The notes under the pieces: generated by a model
What the model was told of the DNA's origin: nothing
Databases searched by the model: none
What the model saw: the letters and a program-made list of their open reading frames with translations, nothing else
Shown here: piece by piece, positions 15,858 to 25,974 of the stretch
How the letters are laid out: every line of letters starts with the position of its first letter
Position numbering within the stretch: position 1 is the stretch's first letter
Source: Neptuniibacter sp. 1_MG-2023
GTDB taxonomy: Bacteria; Pseudomonadota; Gammaproteobacteria; Pseudomonadales; Balneatricaceae
Length of the DNA: 64,000 nt
Assembly (NCBI RefSeq): GCF_030547185.1
Contig: NZ_JAUOQR010000002.1
Span: 124,001 to 188,000 of the forward strand
Reading direction: 5' to 3'
Position numbers and translations under genes: made by a program

Positions 15858-18800
15858 ATGCTGGCACTGCGCGGAGCACCTGCTCTTTCTGCTTTTCGTC
15901 ATGAAAAGTTACTATCTGGTATTCAGTCAAAGGTTCCTGCCGTTACTGGCTTGTATGCTGAATTTATGCATTTTTCCGATCAGTCACAAGCATTATCGGA
16001 AAATCAGCAGCAAGTACTTGAACGTATTTTGCGTTATGGACCTAAAGCGGAGGCTCAAGATCCTTCCGGTAAACTGTTTCTGGTAGTGCCTCGTCCAGGC
16101 ACAATATCGCCTTGGTCATCTAAAGCAACTGACATTGCGCATAACTGTGGTTTAACCTCAGTTAAACGTTTAGAGCGCGGTATTGCTTATTATGTCAGTA
16201 CATCTTCAGACCTTTCGGACACTGATTTTGATTTAGTAAAATCAGAACTATTTGACCGAATGGTTGAAGCTGTTCTACCTAGTATAGATGATGCGGCCTC
16301 GTTATTTATAGAGGAGTCACCTAAGCCTTTAACGGTTGTCGATATTTTGTCGGGTGGTCGTGACGCTTTAGTTACAGCAAACGCTGAACTTGGCTTAGCA
16401 TTGGCAGATGATGAAATTGATTATTTAGTTGATAGCTTTATAGAGCTCAAACGTAATCCAACCGATGTTGAACTAATGATGTTTGCGCAAGCAAACTCAG
16501 AGCATTGCCGTCATAAAATTTTCAATGCCTCTTGGGATATCGATGGCGAAGCTCAAGATAAATCGTTGTTTGCGATGATTCGTAATACCAATGAGTTGGG
16601 CGGTGAAAATGTATTGTCAGCTTATAAAGACAATGCAGCCGTTATGGCAGGTAGTAAAGCTGGGCGTTTTTTCCCAACGCCAGAGGGTAAAGAATACGCA
16701 TATAATCAGGAAGATATTCAGATCCTGATGAAAGTAGAAACACATAACCACCCGACAGCGATTGCTCCTCACTCCGGTGCTGCAACAGGTTCTGGCGGTG
16801 AGATTCGTGATGAAGGTGCGACAGGTAAAGGCTCTAAACCTAAAGCGGGTCTGACAGGGTTTACAGTTTCCGATCTTAATATCCCAGGTTTTGAGCAGCC
16901 GTGGGAATCGAAGTACGGCAAGCCTGATCGTATTGTTACACCACTCGATATTATGCTGGAAGGCCCTATAGGCGGAGCGGCATTTAATAACGAATTTGGT
17001 CGTCCAGCCTTAACTGGTTACTTCCGTACGTTTGAACAGAAAGTTAATGGAGCAGCGGGTGAAGAGGTCCGTGGTTACCATAAGCCAATTATGATTGCCG
17101 GTGGTTTAGGTAATATTCGTGATAGCCATGTTGAAAAAGGCGAGATTCCTGTTGGTGCCAAGCTTATCTGCTTAGGCGGCCCCGCTATGCAGATTGGTTT
17201 AGGTGGCGGTGCTGCCTCATCTATGTCGTCTGGTACCTCTTCCGCTGATTTAGATTTTGCATCGGTTCAGCGTGATAACCCAGAATTAGAGCGCCGTTGT
17301 CAGGAAGTGATAGATCAATGCTGGCAGCAGGGTGATGAAAACCCGATCGCATTTATTCATGATGTAGGAGCCGGCGGTTTATCAAATGCATTTCCTGAAC
17401 TGGTAAAAGACGGCAATCGTGGCGGTAAGTTTGGGTTACGTAATATCAACAATGATGAGCCAGGCATGTCGCCATTGGCTATCTGGTGTAACGAAGCGCA
17501 AGAGCGTTATGTGATGGCCGTTGCGCCAACAGATTTAGCTCGTTTTGAGGCGATCTGTCAGCGTGAGCGTTGTCCGTATGCGATTGTAGGTGAAGCGACA
17601 GAAGAGATGCACCTGACGTTAGGTGATACTCATTTTGAGAATAACCCAGTAGACCTACCAATGAATGTTCTTTTTGGTAAGCCGCCAAAAATGCACCGTT
17701 CGGTTGAGCGTGTTGAGTATCAGGTGCCTGATTTTGATACCAGCGCGATTGATCTTAAAGAGGCTGCAGAACGGGTGATGAAACTGCCTTCAGTCGCTTC
17801 TAAGTCATTCTTGATCACCATTGGAGATCGCTCGATTACGGGTCAAGTTGCCCGTGATCAAATGGTAGGCCCATGGCAAGTTCCCGTTGCTGATTGTGCG
17901 GTTACTACAGCATCGTTTGATACTTATGCGGGTGAAGCTATGGCAATGGGTGAGCGTACACCGCTTGCGCTAGTAGATTCTCCTGCGTCAGGCCGTATGT
18001 CGATTGGTGAAACGGTTACTAACATGGCCGCGGCTAGAATTGGTGAGCTTAAAGATATTAAGTTATCTGCAAACTGGATGTGTGCTGCGGGCCATCCTGG
18101 TGAAGATGAAAAGCTTTACGATACGGTGAAAGCTGTAGGTATGGAGTTATGCCCAGCCTTGGGGATGACTATTCCTGTTGGTAAAGACTCTATGTCTATG
18201 CGTACGGTATGGAATGATGAGGGCGAAGATAAATCAGTGACAGCGCCTATGTCATTAGTGATAACTGGTTTTGCGCCGGTGCTTGATGCGCGCAAAACGT
18301 TGACACCTCAATTGCGTACCGATCAAGGTGAGACAGACCTTATTTTGCTCGATTTGGGCGAAGGTCAAAACCGTATTGGTTTGTCTGCCTTAGCGCAAGT
18401 TTATAATGAAGTAGGCCAAAAGGTGCCTGATGTAGATCAGCCTGAACTGCTAGTTGCATTTTTTGCAGCGATTCAAGAGTTGAATGAACAGGGCTTACTA
18501 CTGGCTTACCATGACCGCTCTGATGGTGGTTTATTTGCTACAGTGACAGAGATGGCGTTTGCAGGTCGAACAGGTCTCGATATTAACCTTGATATGTTAG
18601 CTGCTGAGAAGAGTGAGCTGGCAGCCGCGCTATTCTCTGAAGAGTTGGGTGCAGTTGTTCAGGTTAAACGTGATGATCTTGATGTTGTATTGACTGAATT
18701 GAATGCGGCGGGTCTAGGTGATGTTACCCAAGTGATCGGTTCTCTTAACTTAGATGATGAATTGCGCTTCCATTTTGATGAGGAAGAGATTTATTCTGAA

Positions 18801-19760
18801 CGTCGTATCCAGTTACAGCGCTGGTGGGCAGAGACCTCTTATCAGATTCAGTCATTACGTGATAACTCTGAATGTGCGCAACAAGAGTTTGACAGCATTA
18901 ATGATAAAGAAAACCCAGGTTTGCATGCCTCGTTAACATTTGATCAAAATGAAGATGTAGCCGCACCCTTTATTAATACAGGCACTCGTCCACAGATGGC
19001 TATTATCCGTGAGCAAGGGGTGAATGGTCAGATAGAGATGGCTGCTGCATTTGATAAAGCAGGTTTTGCTGCGATAGATGTGCATATGAGCGATATTCTG
19101 TCGGGCCGCGTTGCATTGGATCAGTTTAAGGGTTTAGTGGCTTGTGGTGGCTTCTCTTATGGGGATGTATTAGGTGCAGGCGAAGGTTGGGCAAAATCGA
19201 TTTTGTTCAATGAGCGAGCCCGTGAGCAGTTCCAGACGTTCTTTACCAGAGAAGATACCTTCTCGTTAGGTATCTGTAATGGTTGTCAGATGCTTTCTAA
19301 CTTACATGAATTAATCCCAGGTTCAGATCTTTGGCCGCATTTTGTACGTAATGTGTCTGAGCAGTTTGAAGCGCGTGTTGCTATGGTTGAAGTTCAAGAA
19401 TCGGATTCTATCTTCCTACAGGGAATGGCTGGTTCTCGTATGCCGATTGCTATCGCTCATGGGGAAGGTCGTGCTGAGTTTAAAGATGCTAATCATTTAG
19501 CTGGTTTGCAGGATTCGAATGCTGTTGCGCTACGTTATGTGGATAACTATGGTCAGCAAACAGAAGCTTATCCAGCGAATCCAAATGGTTCTCCAGCAGG
19601 TATTACTGGTGTAACGACGACTGATGGCCGTGTAACTATTATGATGCCACATCCTGAGCGTGTGTTCCGTACGGTGACTAATAGTTGGGCGCCTGATGAG
19701 TGGGCTGAAGATGGTGCGTGGATGCGTATGTTCCGAAATGCACGAGTGTGGGTCGGATAG
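15858..19760 (+). CDS. purL: Phosphoribosylformylglycinamidine synthase
   Basis: 1300 residues, the full length of the large gammaproteobacterial PurL. It starts [19 protein letters not shown], aligning with other PurL N-termini. It contains two AIRS-like synthetase halves (for example [21 protein letters not shown]) and a C-terminal class I glutamine amidotransferase with the catalytic Cys in [10 protein letters not shown] and a His/Glu pair in MPHPERVFR. The enzyme performs the fourth step of purine synthesis, turning FGAR, glutamine and ATP into FGAM. Transcribed alone with a strong terminator; I did not find a convincing PurR box. Confidence 0.98.
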   Translation: MLALRGAPALSAFRHEKLLSGIQSKVPAVTGLYAEFMHFSDQSQALSENQQQVLERILRYGPKAEAQDPSGKLFLVVPRPGTISPWSSKATDIAHNCGLTSVKRLERGIAYYVSTSSDLSDTDFDLVKSELFDRMVEAVLPSIDDAASLFIEESPKPLTVVDILSGGRDALVTANAELGLALADDEIDYLVDSFIELKRNPTDVELMMFAQANSEHCRHKIFNASWDIDGEAQDKSLFAMIRNTNELGGENVLSAYKDNAAVMAGSKAGRFFPTPEGKEYAYNQEDIQILMKVETHNHPTAIAPHSGAATGSGGEIRDEGATGKGSKPKAGLTGFTVSDLNIPGFEQPWESKYGKPDRIVTPLDIMLEGPIGGAAFNNEFGRPALTGYFRTFEQKVNGAAGEEVRGYHKPIMIAGGLGNIRDSHVEKGEIPVGAKLICLGGPAMQIGLGGGAASSMSSGTSSADLDFASVQRDNPELERRCQEVIDQCWQQGDENPIAFIHDVGAGGLSNAFPELVKDGNRGGKFGLRNINNDEPGMSPLAIWCNEAQERYVMAVAPTDLARFEAICQRERCPYAIVGEATEEMHLTLGDTHFENNPVDLPMNVLFGKPPKMHRSVERVEYQVPDFDTSAIDLKEAAERVMKLPSVASKSFLITIGDRSITGQVARDQMVGPWQVPVADCAVTTASFDTYAGEAMAMGERTPLALVDSPASGRMSIGETVTNMAAARIGELKDIKLSANWMCAAGHPGEDEKLYDTVKAVGMELCPALGMTIPVGKDSMSMRTVWNDEGEDKSVTAPMSLVITGFAPVLDARKTLTPQLRTDQGETDLILLDLGEGQNRIGLSALAQVYNEVGQKVPDVDQPELLVAFFAAIQELNEQGLLLAYHDRSDGGLFATVTEMAFAGRTGLDINLDMLAAEKSELAAALFSEELGAVVQVKRDDLDVVLTELNAAGLGDVTQVIGSLNLDDELRFHFDEEEIYSERRIQLQRWWAETSYQIQSLRDNSECAQQEFDSINDKENPGLHASLTFDQNEDVAAPFINTGTRPQMAIIREQGVNGQIEMAAAFDKAGFAAIDVHMSDILSGRVALDQFKGLVACGGFSYGDVLGAGEGWAKSILFNERAREQFQTFFTREDTFSLGICNGCQMLSNLHELIPGSDLWPHFVRNVSEQFEARVAMVEVQESDSIFLQGMAGSRMPIAIAHGEGRAEFKDANHLAGLQDSNAVALRYVDNYGQQTEAYPANPNGSPAGITGVTTTDGRVTIMMPHPERVFRTVTNSWAPDEWAEDGAWMRMFRNARVWVG

Positions 19761-19777
19761 GCTTTAACTGTATTATT

Positions 19778-19806
19778 AAAAAGGTGGCCATATGCCACCT
19801 TTTTTT
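19778..19806. terminator. Bidirectional terminator between purL and the DsrE-like gene
   Basis: GGTGGC/GCCACC with flanking A and T runs (AAAAAGG on the left, CCTTTTTTT on the right). It serves purL on the plus strand and can serve the minus-strand gene. Confidence 0.9.
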
Positions 19807-19838
19807 GTGGCCGTAATAAATTGGAAATTGGTTGTCCC

Positions 19839-20273
19839 CTAAGGACGAACGTAAAAATAGCCCTGTTGCTGTAAGTGTACGATTTCAGGCAAGCCTGCTT
19901 GCACAACATCTTCAGCTTCAACTTCATACAGATCTTCTCGGGTAACATTGAAACCGTCTAGACTGTTGCGACAAATAATGAACTGAACATTACTTAAACG
20001 TAAAGAATCTAGAGCTATCTGTTTGGCGTCATCGTGGCTGGCTTCAATAAAATATTTAATAGCTGGGCCGTGAATAACTGCTTTAATGGTGATGTGCTCT
20101 TCGCCTAGCTGGTTTATATGATTGGCGATATTAGAAAAGGTCGCAGAGATCCGTTTCGGATCATCGTAATTGATATGATAAACGACTTTTTGATCTGCAT
20201 ATTCTTCAGCAGAAAAAGAAGAGCAGCTGATAAGTAAAAAGAGGAAAGGAATAAGGTTTGTTAGTATTCTCAT
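19839..20273 (-). CDS. Exported DsrE-like protein
   Basis: 144 residues from the ATG at 20273, which has AAGG six bases upstream; the longer frame to 20339 would run through the terminator hairpin. A signal peptide (MRILTNLIPFLFLLISCSSFSA) precedes a small alpha/beta domain: QKVVYHINYDDPKRIS, then AVIHGPAIKYF and VQFIICRNSLDGF. This is the DsrE/DsrF-like fold found in sulphur-relay proteins and many periplasmic proteins of unknown role. The cysteine of FIICRNSL corresponds to the position often conserved in this family. Role unknown. Confidence 0.75.
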   Translation of the reverse strand: MRILTNLIPFLFLLISCSSFSAEEYADQKVVYHINYDDPKRISATFSNIANHINQLGEEHITIKAVIHGPAIKYFIEASHDDAKQIALDSLRLSNVQFIICRNSLDGFNVTREDLYEVEAEDVVQAGLPEIVHLQQQGYFYVRP

Positions 20274-20296
20274 GATCAGCCTTATATTTATTGTTA

Positions 20297-20327
20297 TAAA
20301 AAAAAGGCACCTTTTAAAAAGGTGCCT
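20297..20327 (-). terminator. Terminator after the OmpA-like gene
   Basis: On the minus strand AGGCACCTTTT pairs with AAAAGGTGCCT, followed by eight T. It lies between the OmpA-like gene and the next minus-strand gene. Confidence 0.9.
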
Positions 20328-20358
20328 CTTTAGCAACAAAGTACGCTGACTTTACTGC

Positions 20359-20958
20359 TTATTTTTTACCAGAAATCTCAACTTCTACACGACGGTTAGC
20401 ACGTAGGCAGTCTACAACGTTAGTGCCACGTAGGCCTTCACATGATTTAGCTGGAGCATTTTCGCCCATGTAACCAGTGCTGATAGCAGAAGCGCTTACG
20501 CCGCCTGCTTGTAGTGCTTCAGAAACTGCGTTTACACGTTTCTGAGAAAGCGCATCGTTATATGCACTTGCACCGATACGGTCAGCATGACCAACAAGTT
20601 TCACGCTAGTTACTTCTTTAAGAGAGTTAACATAGCTAGAAATATCGCTTACATCACCAGGGTTAGAGCTATCAAAGTCAAAATACACAATGTGTTTTTC
20701 AACAGTGCTCATTAACTGAGGTGCTGGTGCTGGAGCTGGTGCTGGAGCTTCTGCCATTGGGGCTTTGTAGCCTTCACAACCTTCGATTGCATCAGACTCT
20801 TCCCAGAAACCATGACGCCAGCATCCGCCAGTACCTGTTTTCCATACTGTAGATGTTTTTGATTCATCCCAGTAGCCTGCGTTCTCTGGGTGAGCTTGAG
20901 CACCAGTTGCTAGGCCCATAGCGAGTACTAAGCCAGAAGCGATTGCGAATTTTTTCAT
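20359..20958 (-). CDS. OmpA-family outer-membrane/peptidoglycan-binding protein
   Basis: 199 residues. A signal peptide (MKKFAIASGLVLAMGLATGAQA) is followed by a short region with WDESKTSTVWKTGTGGCWRHG, an Ala-Pro linker (about 67-81) and a C-terminal OmpA domain with the peptidoglycan-binding pattern VGHADRIGASAYNDALSQKR. There is no beta-barrel of OmpA size, so this is a short OmpA-like protein that probably tethers the outer membrane to the wall. Two cysteines near the C-terminus (KSCEGLRGTNVVDCL) probably form a disulphide, as in several OmpA/OprF proteins. AAGGA precedes the ATG, and a strong terminator suggests high expression. Confidence 0.9.
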   Translation of the reverse strand: MKKFAIASGLVLAMGLATGAQAHPENAGYWDESKTSTVWKTGTGGCWRHGFWEESDAIEGCEGYKAPMAEAPAPAPAPAPQLMSTVEKHIVYFDFDSSNPGDVSDISSYVNSLKEVTSVKLVGHADRIGASAYNDALSQKRVNAVSEALQAGGVSASAISTGYMGENAPAKSCEGLRGTNVVDCLRANRRVEVEISGKK

Positions 20959-21003
20959 TTTAGCTGTCCTTGAAATACGATTTGGATTCTGTAGTTAGGA
21001 ATA

Positions 21004-21031
21004 ATAATAAGAAATAATCTAGTTATTACAA
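21004..21031 (-). promoter_or_regulatory. Putative promoter of the OmpA-like gene
   Basis: On the minus strand TTGTAA (21026-21031) and TATTAT (21004-21009) are 16 bases apart, upstream of the start codon at 20958. A match to sigma-70 consensus by eye only. Confidence 0.4.
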
Positions 21032-21203
21032 CTCTTCCTACCTTAACCTAGGATAAATAGCAGAAAAATAGTCATATCTTTGGACTAATTGCTTACTTAT
21101 ACACTCATAAGGCAACACTTAACTAAGTCTACTTTTTCTACTTGTAGATACACTCTTAGTCTTTAGTTCATAGTTGTAACTAAGATTATAGCGCTCTTAT
21201 GTA

Positions 21204-21503
21204 CTAGGGTAGTACTTTTTTATACGGCTTAACAGTAACTTTTTTGTAAACACCTGCTGTAATGTAAGGATCTGCGTCTGCCCATTGCTGTGCATCAGCT
21301 AATGATGGGAACTCAGCAACGACTAAACTGCCTGTAAAGCCCGCAGAACCTGGGTCTTCGCTATCTATAGCTGGATGAGGGCCAGCAATAAGTAATCGGC
21401 CCTCTTCGTTTAAATCTTTTAGTCGTAGTATATGCTCAGGGCGTGCTGCTAGACGGTCTTCTAAGCTGTTTTCTTTGTCTTCTGAAATAATGGCGTAATA
21501 CAC
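21204..21503 (-). CDS. yciI: YciI-family protein
   Basis: 99 residues from a GTG with AAGGAAG upstream; the frame is open to 21578 but overlaps the neighbouring gene. The protein closely follows E. coli Yci[45 protein letters not shown] and VKPYKKVLP. YciI is a small ferredoxin-like-fold protein with a conserved His-Asp pair and no assigned reaction. It follows yciB with a 10-base gap, as in enterics, so the two are probably co-transcribed. Confidence 0.92.
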   Translation of the reverse strand: MYYAIISEDKENSLEDRLAARPEHILRLKDLNEEGRLLIAGPHPAIDSEDPGSAGFTGSLVVAEFPSLADAQQWADADPYITAGVYKKVTVKPYKKVLP

Positions 21504-21513
21504 AAGTACTTCC

Positions 21514-22068
21514 TTAGTTATTTGAATCGTTGCTTTCTGTGTTATCAATATGGCGAGAAAGGTAAACACCTTGAGCAATGATAAAAATCACAGTGAGACC
21601 TAGCATGCCAAATAGTTTAAAATTGACCCAAGTCTCCTCGCTGAAAGAGTAGGCGACAAAAAGGTTGAGTGCACCCATTGCTAGGAAAAAAACAACCCAA
21701 GCAATATTAAGTGTTCGCCAAGCAAAATGTGGCAAGGACAGGTTACTTCCCATTAGACGCTCTATAATCGTTTTGCTTCCGATAAATTGGCTACCTAGAA
21801 ATGCTAGGCCAAACAACCAATTTACGACGGTTGGTTTCCATTGAATAAAAGTTTTATCTTGAAAAATAACGGTGGCACCGCCGAGGATAATGACCAAGGC
21901 TAAAGTTACCAGCTGCATTTTTTCAATCTTATGTGTGCGAATCCATGTATATAGCATCTGTAAAAGCGTTGCCGGTATCAGGACCGCTGTTGCTAAAATT
22001 ATGTCATTAGTCGTTTTATATACGATAAAAAAGATAATGATTGGTAAAAAATCTAATAAAAGCTTCAT
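21514..22068 (-). CDS. yciB: Inner-membrane septation-related protein YciB (IspZ family)
   Basis: 184 residues with five to six predicted membrane segments, beginning [18 protein letters not shown], the family signature. The central [16 protein letters not shown] and [16 protein letters not shown] segments are also typical. YciB interacts with divisome/elongasome proteins in enterics and affects envelope integrity; the exact role is unsettled. Immediately followed by yciI. Confidence 0.95.
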   Translation of the reverse strand: MKLLLDFLPIIIFFIVYKTTNDIILATAVLIPATLLQMLYTWIRTHKIEKMQLVTLALVIILGGATVIFQDKTFIQWKPTVVNWLFGLAFLGSQFIGSKTIIERLMGSNLSLPHFAWRTLNIAWVVFFLAMGALNLFVAYSFSEETWVNFKLFGMLGLTVIFIIAQGVYLSRHIDNTESNDSNN

Positions 22069-22133
22069 AGCAGCCTTGATCTAGTTAGTTAAAGTAGGAT
22101 TATAAGGTTGCTGGAGCTTTATATAAACAGTGA

Positions 22134-22976
22134 ATGAATATGGAATTGCCTAAATACGATTTACATTGCCATACAACCGCGTCCGATGGGTCTCTTGAGC
22201 CACTGGTTTTGTTGGAGCGGGCTAAGCAAAAGCAGATACAGATTTTAGCGATTACTGATCATGATACGCTGGCGGGGATTCGTCAGTTTACCGATCAAGA
22301 TCTGGAAGGTATTCAATTGATTCCAGGTGTTGAGTTTACTTGCACTTGGAATCATAGAGTTTTGCATATTGTCGGTTTAGGGTTAAACGTCGACTCTGAA
22401 GAGCTTCAGGGCTATCTGTCCAATCTTGCTGAGCTTAGATTAGCACGCGCAAGAAAGGTGGCAGATCAACTAATCTCAATGGGTCTTCCCGATCTTTATC
22501 AGGCGGCTAAAGAGAAAGGTGGCGATGGTGTTATTGGTCGTCCGCATTTTGCTCAAGTCATGTTTGAACAAGGTCTAGTGAGTTCTGAGCAGCAAGCTTT
22601 TAAAAAATATTTGGGTATAGGTAAAAAAGGCGATGTTAAAATGGAGTGGCCTTCGCTTACGGAAGCTTTAGCCGTTATTAAAAATGCGGGAGGTGTTTCA
22701 ATCTTAGCTCACCCAACTAAATATAAAATGACATTTACAAAACTGCGTGGTGCGATTAATGATTTCACTGATGCGGGGGGAGATGGAATTGAGGTCTCAT
22801 ATCCCGGTATGACACCAGATCATCATTTTCAGTTACTTCGAATCGCTAAAGAAAAAAATATGATGATTTCTGCCGGTAGTGATTTTCACTCTCCTGGTCA
22901 TACTTGGACCGACTTAGGGAAATACCCACCCTTAAAAAGTGACGAGAATCATGTATTGAATTATTTGTTAAATTAA
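22134..22976 (+). CDS. rnm: PHP-domain 5'-3' exoribonuclease RNase AM
   Basis: 280 residues. The metal-binding PHP motifs are present: YDLHCHTTASDGS, ITDHDTLAG, PGVEFTC, IGRPHFA, ILAHPTKY and SAGSDFHSPGH. This matches YciV/TrpH proteins, shown in E. coli to be RNase AM, which matures 5' ends of 23S and other rRNAs and degrades short RNAs. It heads rnm-yciO, the same order as in E. coli. Start codons at 22134 and 22140 are equally possible. Confidence 0.93.
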   Translation: MNMELPKYDLHCHTTASDGSLEPLVLLERAKQKQIQILAITDHDTLAGIRQFTDQDLEGIQLIPGVEFTCTWNHRVLHIVGLGLNVDSEELQGYLSNLAELRLARARKVADQLISMGLPDLYQAAKEKGGDGVIGRPHFAQVMFEQGLVSSEQQAFKKYLGIGKKGDVKMEWPSLTEALAVIKNAGGVSILAHPTKYKMTFTKLRGAINDFTDAGGDGIEVSYPGMTPDHHFQLLRIAKEKNMMISAGSDFHSPGHTWTDLGKYPPLKSDENHVLNYLLN

Positions 22977-23058
22977 CTAGGCTCGCTAGGTGCGTAAGTT
23001 TATATAGATAAGTTATAATATAAATAATATTATTATTGAATGATTAGCTAGGTAAATT

Positions 23059-23679
23059 GTGAGTCAGTTTTTTCAAATCCATCCTGAAAATCCTCAATCG
23101 CGTTTGATAAATCAGGCCGTTGAAATTATCAAAAAAGGTGGGGTTGTTATTTACCCTACAGATTGTGCTTATGCTTTAGGTTGTCATCTCGGTGATAAAA
23201 AAGCATTAGAGCGCATTAAAAGAATACGTCAGTTGGATGATAAACATAATTTTACATTGGTATGTCGTGATTTAAGTGAAATTAGTACCTATGCAAAAGT
23301 AGAAAATACTAATTATCGATTATTAAAATCTCATACGCCGGGTGCTTTTACTTTTATTCTAAAAGCAACATCGGAAGTACCAAGACGTCTTTTACATCCA
23401 AAAAGAAGAACTATTGGTATTCGAGTACCGGATCATCCTATTACTTTGGCGCTGACTGAAGCTTTAGGTGAGCCTATTATGAGTACATCGTTAATTATGC
23501 CAGGCGATGAAATGCCGTTAATGGATCCTTATGAAATGCGCCAACTGCTTCAAAACCAAGTGGACCTTATTATAGATGGTGGTTATTGTGGTCTTGAAGC
23601 GACAAGTGTTGTTAATTTAGTTGAAGAGGTTCCAGAGGTTATTCGACAAGGAGCAGGTGATACGATTAACTTCTCATAA
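23059..23679 (+). CDS. yciO: YciO, Sua5/YrdC-family protein
   Basis: 206 residues, GTG start. GGVVIYPTDCAYALGC and the HTPGAFTFILKAT and RVPDHPITLAL segments place it in the YrdC/Sua5 fold. It is the YciO branch, which is single-domain and closely related to TsaC, the enzyme making threonylcarbamoyl-AMP for tRNA t6A. Whether YciO itself supports t6A synthesis is doubtful; it probably binds RNA or nucleotides. Downstream of rnm, as in E. coli. Confidence 0.92.
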   Translation: MSQFFQIHPENPQSRLINQAVEIIKKGGVVIYPTDCAYALGCHLGDKKALERIKRIRQLDDKHNFTLVCRDLSEISTYAKVENTNYRLLKSHTPGAFTFILKATSEVPRRLLHPKRRTIGIRVPDHPITLALTEALGEPIMSTSLIMPGDEMPLMDPYEMRQLLQNQVDLIIDGGYCGLEATSVVNLVEEVPEVIRQGAGDTINFS

Positions 23680-23762
23680 ATAAAATATTATTCTTAATAC
23701 TTGATTAATTATTATCTATAAAGATAATTACTCTGTGTTATTTAATTCGATGAGTAGTAGAG

Positions 23763-24155
23763 ATGTCTGATTTTTTAAAAATATTAACGCGTAAAAATTC
23801 TCTTCGTAAGCAGTGTCAGGAATTAAGTGTTGCTGAACTAGAAAAAGTAATTTCGGATTTAACCGTTATTGCGGATGATCGTCGTGAAGAAGAAGCAGCG
23901 ATTCAGGCAGCAGAGCAGGAAAAACTTGAGAAGATTGAAGCGATTCGCCAAAGCATGTTAGATGCGGGTGTGGATATGAATGATCTTATGGGTATGATTG
24001 GTGACGTTGCAGCACCGAAAAAGAAGGTTCAGCCTAAGTATCGTGTTGTAGATGATGCAGGTGTTGAGCATGAATGGTCTGGTCGAGGTCGTACACCATT
24101 GGCTTTTCAGGCTTATTTTGAAAAAGGATTTACTAAAGACGATTGCCTGATTTAA
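23763..24155 (+). CDS. H-NS-family nucleoid protein
   Basis: 130 residues. A helical N-terminal oligomerisation region (about 1-75, rich in Glu, Lys and Arg) is followed by a linker and the C-terminal DNA-binding domain. That domain is PKYRVVDDAGVEHEWSGRGR with the AT-hook-like SGRGRTP loop that enters the minor groove, then FQAYFEKGFTKDDCLI. H-NS-type proteins bind AT-rich DNA and silence horizontally acquired genes. This is the MvaT-unrelated, enteric-like H-NS family. It sits between yciO and rluB and has its own strong terminator. Confidence 0.9.
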   Translation: MSDFLKILTRKNSLRKQCQELSVAELEKVISDLTVIADDRREEEAAIQAAEQEKLEKIEAIRQSMLDAGVDMNDLMGMIGDVAAPKKKVQPKYRVVDDAGVEHEWSGRGRTPLAFQAYFEKGFTKDDCLI

Positions 24156-24183
24156 TTATCTTGCGGTGGTTTTTATAATTAAG

Positions 24184-24213
24184 AGCCCTTTCCTCTGTTG
24201 AAAGGGCTTTTTT
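24184..24213 (+). terminator. Terminator after the H-NS-family gene
   Basis: AGCCCTTTC/GAAAGGGCT, a perfect 9-bp stem with a 7-base loop, followed by TTTTT. Confidence 0.92.
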
Positions 24214-24318
24214 GTTGGTTATTCTTTCTGTTTTTTATTATAAATAATTACTTTTATTTTAAAGTGTATATTTGTGGTTTTGTTTGTAAGTATTTAGATA
24301 AATTTTTAGGTGCGTCAT

Positions 24319-25149
24319 ATGTCAGATGAAAAAATACATAAAGTTTTGGCGCGCTCCGGTATAGGCTCACGTCGTGAGATGGAGCGTTGGATTAAAGATG
24401 GGCGAATTTCCGTTAATAATCAAGTTGCTACTTTGGGAGACCGCATTGCAGAAGGTGATGTAGTCTCTGTAGATGGAACAATTGTAAATCTTATTTTTGA
24501 TAAACAGGCTGAGCGTAGGGTGTTGGTATACAACAAACCTGTGGGCGAGATCTGTACGCGGCATGACCCTGAAGGTCGTCCGACAGTATTTGATCACCTT
24601 CCTCCTCTTAAGGAAGGGCGTTGGATCGCTATTGGTCGTTTAGATATTAATACTTCCGGTCTTCTGCTGTTTACTACCGATGGTGAGTTAGCGAATGCGC
24701 TAATGCATCCGTCAGCTCAAATTGATCGTGAGTATGCTGTACGTGTTTTGGGAAGTGTTGATGATGCTCTTTTAAAACGCTTAACGGATGGCGTTTTGCT
24801 GGAAGATGGTATGGCGCGTTTTACTGATGTGCAGTTCTTTGATGGTGAAGGGGCTAACAAGTGGTATCACTGCGTGGTTATGGAAGGCAAAAACCGCGAA
24901 GTGCGTCGACTTTGGGAATCGCAAGAGGTTCAGGTTAGTCGCTTGAAGCGTGTGCGTTTTGGGCCGGTCTTTCTGCCGAGTGATGTTAGAGCTGGAACAT
25001 GGAAAATGATGGAAGATAAAGAGGTTAAGTCTTTATCTCAGATGTTGGAATTGAAACCAAGACGTGGCGCGAAGATGTCCGTAGTGGAAAAACAGAAATT
25101 TGATCGGCGTTATAAGAAGCAGCGTGCAAGAAGACAAGAGGGAGATTAA
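24319..25149 (+). CDS. rluB: 23S rRNA pseudouridine(2605) synthase RluB
   Basis: 276 residues. An N-terminal S4 RNA-binding domain (KIHKVLARSGIGSRREMERW) is followed by the RsuA/RluB catalytic domain with the catalytic Asp in GRLDINTSGLLLFTTDGELA. RluB modifies U2605 of 23S rRNA near the peptidyl-transferase centre. The C-terminal tail is basic (DRRYKKQRARRQEGD), as in RluB homologues. The ATG at 24319 is preferred over the GTG at 24310 because AGG is then correctly spaced. Confidence 0.95.
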   Translation: MSDEKIHKVLARSGIGSRREMERWIKDGRISVNNQVATLGDRIAEGDVVSVDGTIVNLIFDKQAERRVLVYNKPVGEICTRHDPEGRPTVFDHLPPLKEGRWIAIGRLDINTSGLLLFTTDGELANALMHPSAQIDREYAVRVLGSVDDALLKRLTDGVLLEDGMARFTDVQFFDGEGANKWYHCVVMEGKNREVRRLWESQEVQVSRLKRVRFGPVFLPSDVRAGTWKMMEDKEVKSLSQMLELKPRRGAKMSVVEKQKFDRRYKKQRARRQEGD

Positions 25150-25175
25150 GTTTAATTAGTTTATTCTTATGTCAT

Positions 25176-25204
25176 AAAAAAAAGCAGCCTAAGCTGCTTT
25201 TTTT
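25176..25204. terminator. Bidirectional terminator between rluB and yciK
   Basis: AAAGCAGC/GCTGCTTT, a perfect 8-bp stem with loop CTAA, flanked by A and T runs. Confidence 0.92.
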
Positions 25205-25217
25205 ATGGCTACTGTAA

Positions 25218-25958
25218 TCATTGTGCATCGAGTGACTGGCCATTTACTTCAATACTATCTGCACCCATTAGGTATAGATATAAAGGCATAATCTCTTCGG
25301 CGGATTTAACAGTGGAGGGATTTTCTGCAGGGTAGGCATCTGCGCGCATTTGAGTGCGTGTTGCTCCAGGGTTTATGCAGTTTGTCCGGATTTTGCTTAC
25401 CGCCTCTAATTCATCGGCCAATGTTTGCATTAAGCCTTCAGTGGCAAACTTTGATACACCATAAGCACCCCAGTAAGCCTTGGCTTTTCTGCCAACGCTA
25501 GATGATGTGAAGACAATGGATGCATTGTCCGATTGCTCTAAGAGAGGCATCAATATTTGCGTCATCATGAAAGGTGCATTGAGATTGACTTGCATCACTT
25601 GTTGCCAAATAACGGGGTCATAGCTTTCGATAGGCGTGCGAACACCTAATAAGCTTGCGTTGTGGAGTATGCCATCAAGGCGGCCAAACTCCTGTTCTAG
25701 CGTGTTGGTAAGTTCAATGTAGTCGTGTTCTTGTGCACTTTCTAGATTGAGGGGTACTAAAGCGGGTTGAGGGTGTCCTGCGGCTTCGATCTCATCATAC
25801 ACCTGCTCAAGCTTTTCCAGTGTGCGGCCCAGTAGAATCACTGTTGCGCCATGCGCTGCAAATGTTTTTGCTGCAACACGGCCGATGCCTGCACCGGCGC
25901 CTGTTACCAAAATAATACGGTCTTGTAGGAGGTTATCCAGTGCTTGGTACTCAAACAT
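25218..25958 (-). CDS. yciK: YciK-family short-chain dehydrogenase
   Basis: 246 residues. The cofactor loop (LVTGAGAGIGRVAA), the NASLLG segment, the active-site Ser (VFTSSSVGRKAK) and YxxxK (YGVSKFATEGL) are all present. YciK is a conserved gammaproteobacterial reductase of unknown substrate. Last gene of the minus-strand ubiG-mupP-yciK unit, with gaps of 15-16 bases, the same order as in Pseudomonas. Confidence 0.93.
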   Translation of the reverse strand: MFEYQALDNLLQDRIILVTGAGAGIGRVAAKTFAAHGATVILLGRTLEKLEQVYDEIEAAGHPQPALVPLNLESAQEHDYIELTNTLEQEFGRLDGILHNASLLGVRTPIESYDPVIWQQVMQVNLNAPFMMTQILMPLLEQSDNASIVFTSSSVGRKAKAYWGAYGVSKFATEGLMQTLADELEAVSKIRTNCINPGATRTQMRADAYPAENPSTVKSAEEIMPLYLYLMGADSIEVNGQSLDAQ

Positions 25959-25974
25959 AGTTTTGATCCTAATA

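Noticed and set aside
19568-19948. Minus-strand frame over the end of purL
   Set aside because: It is a shadow of purL and runs through the terminator.
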